Shown one piece after another: positions 1 through 8,328 of a stretch of 11,386 nt of DNA. Below the pieces are notes generated by a model. That model worked only from the letters and a program-made list of their open reading frames with translations, made no database searches and was not told where the DNA came from. The position numbers and the translations under genes were made by a program. The first letter of the stretch is position 1, and each line of letters opens with the position of its first letter. The stretch is from Cochliopodium minus (lineage: Eukaryota > Discosea > Himatismenida > Cochliopodiidae). Location: positions 6,416 to 17,801 of the forward strand of contig JAMYWO010000562.1 of the NCBI GenBank assembly GCA_024220525.1. The letters are read 5' to 3'.

Positions 1-107
1 TTATTCTAAATAACAATCAATAATCTGAAATATATCCCAATAAATAAAATATAAAAAATAAAATAATTATAAAAATAATTAAATATCAACTTTAAATCAA
101 AAGGAAG

Positions 108-1177
108 ACAAAAGGATTCCTGCTTTGACCAAAGAACAAACCCGTGAAAAATTTTTGATAGAATCAAATTGCGTTGATAAAGAGGTATATAAAATAAAAA
201 AAATAAAAAATAAAAAAATAAAAAAATAAAAAATAAAAAATAAAATAAAAAATAAATAAAAAATAAAAAAAAAATAAAAAAAATAAAAAAAAATAAAATA
301 AAAAAAAAATAATAAATTGTTTAAAAAAAGAAAATCAAAGAAAGAAACAAAAGAGAAGAAGAAGACGAGTCAAAGAGGTACAGAGTAAGATTCAATGACC
401 ACATTAGAATGACTCACAACAACACTGGTTACCGTATGATTTCTCGTGGGAATTATGAGACTGGTTCTCGTTGTAGACAAGTTTATGGTTATTACGAGCA
501 TGAGTTGCTTGCTGATTATGGTTGGCATATTCGTAATCCTGAAGGTAAAAAAAAAGAAGGAATATAAAAATAAAAATAAAATAAAAATAAAAATAAAATA
601 AATAAAAATAAATAAATTCAAAAATAAAATAAATAAAATAAACAAAAAAAATAAAAAAAATGTAAAAAATAAAAAAATAAAAATCAAAAAAATAAAAAAA
701 TCAAAATCAAAATAAATAATAATAAAAAAATTTTAATTTGAAATAGATTATGAGGATAAAAATTACATACAAGATGGAAGTGTAATTTTTTTCAAGCATG
801 ACAACTCCGATACTTTTGTTTACAGTGTTCCTGGTGCTGAGTCTCCAGTTTCAAAACAACAAGAAATTTGTTCGGGTTTATCAGAAGATGAAAAAGAAAA
901 GTTTGATCATTATGTTGTGCACACTGTAAATGGAAACAAATTTCTCAATTACTACCAAGAATTCACTCTGACCCACACAGAAACTGGTTGTCATTTACAA
1001 GTAAAATTTTTTTTTACTTTTTTTTATTTTTTATGTATTTAAATTTTTTTTTTTTTTTTAATTTATTTTTTATTTTAGTCAAAGAAAAAATATCCATTTT
1101 CTGAAGGCACAGAGATTTCTTGTTCCATGGAGGGGAAAACTAGTGACAACAACTGGATTTTTATCCAGAGACATTAA
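108..1177 (+). CDS. MIR-domain (beta-trefoil) protein, copy A, 5'-partial
   Basis: I see four exons: 108-184, 331-544, 747-1000 and 1079-1177 (TAA at 1175-1177), each with GT/AG borders and matching phases. About 213 residues are visible. There is no in-frame ATG, and an in-frame TAA lies at 80-82, so the first exon here must follow an acceptor (AG at 106-107) and the start lies left of the window. After a charged leader (KIKERNKREEEDESK) come three MIR-type repeats: HIRMTHNNTGYR; DGSVIFFKHDNSDTFVYS; and FTLTHTETGCHLQ...GTEISC...DNNWIFIQ, the last with the DNNW signature that ends MIR repeats. MIR repeats occur in SDF2, O-mannosyltransferases and IP3 receptors, where they form a beta-trefoil that binds ligands or partners. 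No signal peptide or membrane segment is visible, but the N-terminus is missing. It is a clear paralogue of the neighbouring minus-strand gene. The family call is good; the substrate is unknown. Confidence 0.72.
185..330 (+). repeat. A-rich low-complexity intron in MIR copy A
   Basis: A phase-0 intron starts with GTATAT at 185 and ends with AAAG at 330. Its body is almost only A4-A9 runs separated by T. The paralogous gene on the minus strand has no intron at this place. Confidence 0.7.
545..746 (+). repeat. A-rich low-complexity intron in MIR copy A
   Basis: A phase-1 intron runs from GTAAAA at 545 to ATAG at 746 and is built of (AAAAT)n and (AAAT)n. The same intron position and phase are present in the minus-strand paralogue (1769-1944), so this intron is likely ancestral to the pair. 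Confidence 0.7.
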
Positions 1178-1333
1178 AAAGTTGAAATCTCTTTTTTTTT
1201 AAAATTATTTATTCGTTTGTTCTTGAAAAAAAAAAATTTAATAAAAAAATTTTAAACCAGTTTGGATAAATAAAATTTTATTTCACAAATGCTTTTTTCA
1301 AAATAATTTAAAAAGGGTGAAATAGATAGTTGC
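1178..1333. terminator. Convergent 3' region with palindromic poly(A)-signal candidate
   Basis: This 156-nt gap separates the stop codons of the two convergent MIR genes. It holds AATAAA on the + strand at 1240-1245 and 1269-1274. The second lies in a perfect 16-bp palindrome, AAATAAAATTTTATTT at 1268-1283, which presents AATAAA on both strands and could serve both transcripts. In such AT-rich DNA, AATAAA is frequent by chance, so the role is inferred. Confidence 0.35.
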
Positions 1334-2516
1334 TTAGTAATAATCTTTGCTTTTGTATCCTTGGATGAAAATCCAATTATTGTTCACATCATCATTGTCA
1401 AAAGTGTAACAAGTGACTTCGTTTCCTCCACGATAACTCTCAAAATGAGAATGAAGATAACAACCCATCATCTCGTGCTCCAACATGAATTCCTGGTAAT
1501 ATTTCAACTCTCCCCCTCCCTTTATTTTTACAATCCACTTTTGTGGAGGATCTTTGTGAATATCATCTGTCCATCTGCATGAAACTTCTTGTTGGTTTGT
1601 GATTGGTGACTAAAAAAAAAAAAAAAATAATTTTAGTTTTAAATTTTTCTTCAAAATGAAAATTTTTTACAGTATAATTTGGATAAACATGCAAAAACTG
1701 CCCAGTAAATCCATGTCTTATTGTGATTGCCATTCCATCCCTCAAAATTGGTCCGTTCTCATGTTCTCCTTAAATAGAACAAATAATAATGAAAAAAAAA
1801 AATAAAAAAAATAAATAAAAATAAAAAAAATAAAATATAAAATGAAAATAAAAATTAAACTAATAAAAAATAAAAAAATAAAAAATAAAAAAACAAAAAA
1901 AAATAAAAAATAAAAAAACAAAAAAAAATAATTTGATTTTTTACCTTTTTCATTTTTAATAGTGAAACCGTATTCTTGTAACAACTCATGGACGTAAAAA
2001 GTGTACAAAACTTGGTTTTTGGAGCCTGTGGTAAACTTGGCTTCATCCGAGTAAAGTCTGAGTCCCGTTCTTCTGTGTGTTATTCTCACAGTGTGTCCTA
2101 AGATCAGAAAAATAAAACAAAAAATAAATAAAAATAAATAAAAAATAAATAAAAATAAAAATAAAAATAATAAATAAAAATAAAAATTTAAAATAAATAA
2201 AATGATAAATAATAAATAAAAATAAAAAAATAAAATAAAATTAGAATAAAAAATGAAAACAATAAAAATTTTTTAAAAATAAATCGGAAAAAAATAAAAA
2301 TAAAAAAAAATAAAATAAAATTAAAAAATTTTAAAATAAAACAAAAAAAAAAATTTAAAATTTGAAAGGTACCAACTCGGACCGAATTTCTTTTAGACTC
2401 TTTCTCCTCTTCGAGTTTGTTTCTTTGTTTGATTCTGCTGATGTCCGAGCAACTATCGCTCAATTCTACCATCTCCACTTTTTGCTTGTTTGACAATTTT
2501 GGTATTTTCATTTTGC
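1334..2516 (-). CDS. MIR-domain (beta-trefoil) protein, copy B
   Basis: Exons in transcript order are 2516-2373, 2097-1945, 1768-1671 and 1609-1334 (TAA at 1336-1334), with matching phases. Read from ATG 2511 they give 666 nt, or 221 residues and a stop. The protein has a charged leader (RIKQRNKLEEEKESK) and three MIR repeats: TVRITHRRTGLRLYS; MAITIRHGFTGQFLHV; and FMLEHEMMGCYLHS...GNEVTC...NNNWIFIQ. No signal peptide is visible. Alignment with copy A is clear throughout, for example YYQEF in both and the same WIFIQ near the end. The start is uncertain: the first exon can also be entered through an acceptor (AG at 2518-2517) in phase 1 from the upstream kinase exon, giving WEG-KMKIP. In copy A the equivalent exon has no ATG and must be spliced from upstream, which favours an upstream exon here too. 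The family call is firm; the 5' structure is open. Confidence 0.72.
2098..2372 (-). repeat. 275-nt low-complexity intron in MIR copy B
   Basis: A phase-1 intron starts with GTACC at 2372 and ends with TTAG at 2098. On the coding strand it is T-rich (TTTTA-like runs). Copy A has no intron here: its VRFNDHIRMTH is continuous. Confidence 0.65.
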
Positions 2517-2572
2517 CTTCCTTTTGATTTATTTTTAAATATTCAATGAATATTATTTTTTCATTATTTTTA

Positions 2573-2603
<31 letters not shown>

Positions 2604-2632
2604 TTTTATTTTTTATTTTTTATTTTCTTTAC
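2517..2632 (-). repeat. (TTTTTA)n microsatellite in intron between kinase and MIR exons
   Basis: The stretch is about 116 nt between the donor GTAAAG at 2632 and the acceptor at 2517. Its core at about 2565-2625 is a (TTTTTA)-type microsatellite on the + strand. The polarity is opposite to the A-rich introns on either side. Confidence 0.5.
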
Positions 2633-4092
<1,460 letters not shown>

Positions 4093-6315
4093 TTTTTGCA
4101 ATGAGAATTTTAGTATTTTTAGTCAAAGAAGGAGTATAAGAAGCACCCAAAACATTGCAAATATTTACCAACTCATTTCTCTCGTCGTCAACAAAGCCAG
4201 TCAAACAAACGGAGTAGGAGGTGAATGCGGGGATGTCGGAGGATTTCAACGAGGGGAAGAAGTAGGGTTTCTCGGAGATGAGATGATGTGCGTTTTTGGT
4301 GCTGCAGAATTCGAGCCAAAAGCCACTGGCGATGAACTTGCTTAGTTTTTGGTAGTACTTGAAGATCTCTCCTTCCTTGTTTTTTAAATAAATAAAAGGA
4401 AAAAAAAAATTTTAAAAAAAAATCTAAATAAAAAATAGGATACTTGAGAAGGAATGATGAGATAATCGGCAGATTCATTAAAATTTTCTTCGTACAAATT
4501 TTCCGAGGAATAAATGAGATTCCCTCCGTGCCTCTTGATCAAATTTTTAAACAGATAGACCTTGCTGGCGGGATACCCCACTATAGCGAGCTTCTTGTTG
4601 TTAAGGGAGAAACCTTCCGTGTCACTGAACATCGAGGAAGTGATGAGGGTATTGTCCCTCTCCACGTACTTGTCCACCTCTTCGAGGGAAGACTTTAAAT
4701 CAAAGGAGATGCTGTTATTGTTTTGATTGCTATTCTGATTTTTGGTTTTGGAGATTTCTTTCGACTTTTCTTTCGTAGCTTCTTTTTTGGGCTTTTCTTT
4801 GGAGACTTTGTTTGGTTTTTGTTTCGAAGAAGACTTTTCTTTGTCCTTTTTCTTTTCTTTGGTTTTTTCTTTTTCAAATTCTTTTTCTTTTGACACATCT
4901 CTTGACTTTCCTTTTAGAGATTCTTTCGACTTTTCTTTTGACTTTTCTTTCGACTTTTCTTTGGAGACTTCTCTTGATTTCTCTTTAGGAACTTCTTCTT
5001 CGGGCAATTCTTTCGAGACTTTGTTTGATTTATTCTTTGATGAAGATTTCTCATTCTCCTTGGATTTTCCTCTCAAAACTTCCTTTGAATCTTTTTTTGG
5101 TTTTTGTTTTGGTTTCTCTTTGGACTTTTCATCAGAGCTTATTTTGGGAGTAGGATTGTTCTCTTCCTCATCACTTAAATCTTTTTTGGGGATGCCGACT
5201 ACTTGCACTTCTTTTTGGCTTTTCTCCTCCTTTTTTTCAAAAATCTCTCCATCCTTTTCTTTTTCGTTGGTTTGATTCTCTTCAAAATCGATGGATGGGA
5301 AATGGGATTGCACAATCTTGGTATCTATGAAGGCATTGGAGGTATTGTTCTTCTCGAAATTTTCATCCACCATATCCTCTTTATCTCCTTCTTTCTCTTT
5401 CATCATTGATTGAATGAATTCGTTTCTTATTGCATGCGGAGATTTCTTGTCTATCATCTGATCCATATTATCGAAGGAGGGCTGATATATATTCAATGTG
5501 TTGCTTAGATTAAGTTGCGAATGTGTTCTTTCGAGATCATCCCATTCGAATTCTTCATTTTGGTTATTGAACATCTTCTCTATTTCATATTCCTCCTCTT
5601 TCAATCTCATTTTCTTATCATAGCAATCCTTTATCCACAAATGATTCACCATCTTGAGATCTTTACATTCCCCTTCTTTCATCTCCTTTGCTTCTTCATA
5701 TTCTTTCCCCTCCTTCTTAAATAAACTGAGATGTGTACAATTCTTTCCGAATTTCGCTGAGAAATTCCCTCCCAAGAATTTTACGATTGCATATACCTTG
5801 TCTCTATCTAATCCTTTTAATTGTGTTGAATGTAATGTCACTCCCGAAAAGATTTTGCATGGATCTGATGAATAATTCTTTGGGCTATAAGATATTAGAA
5901 TCAATAATTGTCATTTTGTTTTAAAATTCAAACATTATATAACGATTTTTTTTTATTATTTTTACTCTTCAAGATATCCAAGGAATATTGATCTTATTAT
6001 CCATTCTGATGTTATTACTTCTAAATTCTTTTCTATACATCTTTAATAAAAATTTTTTGATGTTGATTTTTCGTCAAATAGAGCAATCATAATTTACTTA
6101 CTCGTTATATTCATTGAAATCAATATCTTTTGATACCACATGTGTTGTATCATCTGAATATTCTTTTATGATTCCTCCATTTTCTCTTATCAAATTCAAA
6201 ATCTGTTTTATATTTTTGCATAATGGTAAATATCCCTTTTAAATATAACGAATTATTTTACATTTTCTCTATTCAAAATGTAATCACTGACACAAAATAC
6301 CATTCCATCAAACAT
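4093..6315 (-). CDS. Multi-BRCT protein, PTIP/Rtt107/Brc1-like, 3'-truncated
   Basis: Exons in transcript order are 6315-6262, 6235-6102, 6040-5966, 5884-4444 and 4375-4093, all with GT/AG borders and matching phases, encoding about 662 residues. BRCT1 (about 1-88) starts MFDGMVFCVSDY and has IRENGGIIKEY, THVVSKD and VITSEWIIRSI. BRCT2 (about 98-193) has IFSGVTL, FLGGNFSAKFGKNCTHL and HLWIKDCY. A long hydrophilic linker follows, with a Lys/Glu/Ser tract of KSKE-type repeats at about 330-475. BRCT3 (about 520-600) has KLAIVGY, IKRHGGNLIY and ASGFWLEFC. BRCT4 (from about 622) has IPAFTSYSVCLTGF, NVLGASYTPSLT and ILIAK, then stops at a donor in AT repeats. The IPxF-linker-BRCT pattern recalls PTIP/Rtt107/Brc1, nuclear scaffolds that bind phosphorylated proteins in DNA-damage response. 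TopBP1/Dpb11-like is the alternative. BRCT4 lacks its second half, and no further BRCT is found. The 26-nt first intron (6261-6236) is unusually short. Confidence 0.78.
4700..5140 (-). repeat. Lys/Glu/Ser-rich degenerate coding repeat in BRCT linker
   Basis: Within the fourth exon the coding strand is a degenerate purine-rich repeat encoding variations on KSKE and SKEK, with tandem units clearest at about 4915-4975. The encoded region is highly basic and acidic in alternation and has no globular pattern, as expected for a disordered linker between BRCT pairs. Confidence 0.6.
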
Positions 6316-6507
6316 TTCTCAACAAAATTTTATAAAAAATTTTTCAACAATTTATTTTTCCTTGAATTTTTTTATATTTTTTATTTTTCTAAATAATATC
6401 CCTTAAATAAGCTATAATCCTGATCAAAGGTGATATTTTTTAGTATTGCTTCATGTCACATCAATTTTTTTTCTGATTCTCTCTAATAAAAAAAATAAAA
6501 AAGACAT
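6316..6507. promoter_or_regulatory. Divergent intergenic region (bidirectional promoter candidate)
   Basis: These 192 nt lie between the ATG of the BRCT gene (minus, 6315) and the ATG of the C2orf69 homologue (plus, 6508). They must hold the 5' UTRs and promoters of both unless upstream exons exist. Sequence is AT-rich with one more mixed stretch (about 6405-6480). No motif can be assigned with confidence. Confidence 0.4.
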
Positions 6508-8109
6508 ATGAAGAAAATAACTCAAATAAAAAAAAGATTGATCCCCAATTGCATTCATAAAATATACTATAGTGAGAAAATGGAAGAGATGAATGAAATA
6601 TATACTCTGAATAAAGTGGAGGGCTACACATTCAAGTACAACAATATAATATGCAAGATTAATAATCAATATGATTACGATCATACGATAATATTTGGAG
6701 TAATATGATCCAATATAAAGAAAATAAATCAAACATTAAGATCAAATAAGATTCTCATAAATCAAACATTAAGATCAAATAAGATTCTCTCCCATTAAAT
6801 TTATATTTTTTTTAAAAGGGAGATATTCAAGATAGCGAGGATAAAATGAAGGGAGAAGATGCTAATTGGACAGAATATTCACATGAGAATACTGTAGGAT
6901 ATATCTCGGGAAAATTTCCAAAGTCACATGTATGGTTGATACAACCAGCAAGAAAGACAGGAAGTTATTCTGAATTTGATAATTTAACATCACCTGGATT
7001 GGCATCAGTATATAAAAAAAAATTATAAATTAAATATATAAAAAATAATAAATATTAAATAATATTATTCAAACAATCAAAAGGTTCATCTTCATCATTT
7101 GTTAATAAATGCTATTAAATCAGTTGCCAAAAAAACAGAGACTGTTGTGAGTTATAATCTCCCTGTGAACTTGGTTTCCTTTTCGAAAGGGTGTATGGTA
7201 TTGAATCACCTTTTGGCTGAATTGGCTTCTGTAAATAGGTTTCATGTTGAAAAGCAAATTAAAATAGTTGATTGGGATGATAGGTAAAAAAAAAAAAATC
7301 AAAAAAAAAAAAACCAAAAAATAAAATAAAATAAATCAAAAAAAAAAACAAAAAATAAAAATATTGATTAAATTAATTTCTTTTTCTTAGAGAATTTGCT
7401 TTGAGAAAGCTAAGTTCTCATTATGAGTCCAGTTTAAAACTTGAGAGATGTGCCAATGTAGCCACAAGAATGATGAGGTTTGGATTTAAAGAGGGTAGAA
7501 AGAAAATAAATGAAAAAAAATTTTGTATAATTTAGTTGATTAACTTTTTTTTAGGACCTGGAGATGTAACAAAGAATTTTTTTAAAACAGTTAAATCTTT
7601 ATATTACCTGGGTATTTATATTTCATTTTTTATTTTTCTTAAAATTTTCTTTCCTCCTTTTTGAAAAAAGATGCACACCGATTTATAACCGAGAAAGAGT
7701 GTGTAAAATACTGTTTTGATAAAGACTTTTCTCCTGTTATTCATGTATATTCTACTCCAAGGTAAAGTTTTTTTACTTTTCTTTTTTTACTTTTTTTTTC
7801 AAAGTTTATTTTTTTACATTATTTTTTACTCCTTTTTTTTTAATTTTCCAAAAAAGACAGATGAGTGATAAAGTTAGAGTTTATATTTCTGAAGGCTACG
7901 AGATTTTCAAGAATTTGGTAAAGGACTTCCACCCTAATATTAAGCTAGAGTATAAATGTAACATAACACCAAAATCTCTCTTTTTTTTTGACCTATTTTT
8001 TCTTTTAAATTTAATTTTCTTTTACTTAGTGTATTTTGGAAATGAACCTTCTTCTTTATCCAATCATTTCAAAATTTTAAAAGAATTTGAGAATGATGAG
8101 AATTATTGA
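6508..8109 (+). CDS. C2orf69 homologue (UPF0565 family), putative alpha/beta-hydrolase-like
   Basis: Eight exons, 6508-6699, 6819-7007, 7084-7283, 7391-7494, 7555-7611, 7671-7761, 7857-7957 and 8030-8109 (TGA at 8107-8109), total 1014 nt, or 337 residues, with all phases matching. Landmarks of the family appear in order: IIFGGDIQD (human FPGDVQN); WTEYSHENTVGYISGKFP...VWLIQP; HLLINAIKSV; VSFSKGCMVLNHLLAEL (human GFSKGCVVLNQLL, the presumed nucleophile-elbow region; the first Gly is Ser here); VKSLYYLDAHR (human YWLDGGH); VIHVYSTPRQ; and a C-terminal FGNEPSSLSNHF (human KEAPSIENHF). Human C2orf69 (385 residues) is a mitochondrial protein of uncertain biochemistry. The N-terminus here (MKKITQIKKRLIPN) is basic and could be a presequence. 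Compared with human, about 50 extra residues (VDWDDREF to TKNFF) precede the YYLD motif. ATG 6508 is chosen as the first in frame; ATG 6580 is possible. This is the best-preserved gene in the window. Confidence 0.86.
6724..6789 (+). repeat. Perfect 2 x 33-bp tandem duplication inside an intron
   Basis: Two identical 33-bp copies, 6724-6756 and 6757-6789, each begin ATAAATCAAACATTAAGATC and end GATTCTC. They lie in the first intron (6700-6818) of the C2orf69 homologue. Without one copy the intron would be 86 nt, close to its neighbours. Confidence 0.93.
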
Positions 8110-8328
8110 TATTCACAAATCCCATGATAAATTTTAAAAACCAAATATTTTTATTTTGTTTCTATGATTCAACCTATTTAATTCCAATGTATTGATAATT
8201 AAACACCTCTTTTTTTTTTTTTTTTAGAAATCGAGAGAAACATTTTGTTGTCACATCTTTTTATAAAGTGTATTGTAAAAAATAAAAAAAAATTGAAGAG
8301 AAAAAAACACCATATTTATAAATCATAA
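8110..8328. other. Intergenic region between C2orf69 and Rpn9 genes
   Basis: This 219-nt AT-rich spacer holds the 3' UTR of the upstream gene and the 5' region of Rpn9. A long T-run followed by AG (8226-8227), with GTATTG at 8189, could mark a short 5'-UTR intron. No coding signal is seen. Confidence 0.45.

Noticed and set aside
370-687. Minus-strand hydrophobic open frame
   Set aside because: It is Phe/Ile/Leu poly-T translation of an A-rich intron plus the antisense of a MIR exon; no homology or start context supports it.
1742-2089. Single long minus-strand frame running from MIR sequence into a hydrophobic tail
   Set aside because: The Phe/Leu tail after KNEKG is translation of the T-rich intron 1944-1769; splicing to 1768 restores MIR homology, so it is not a membrane protein.
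4742-5275. 177-codon + strand open frame rich in Phe/Ser/Leu
   Set aside because: It is the exact antisense of the Lys/Glu/Ser repeat in the BRCT gene; the low-complexity codons (AAA, GAA, TCG) produce stop-free TTT/TTC/CGA on the other strand.
6451-6732. 93-codon minus-strand hydrophobic frame
   Set aside because: It is antisense to the first exon of the C2orf69 homologue, whose splicing and family match are well supported.
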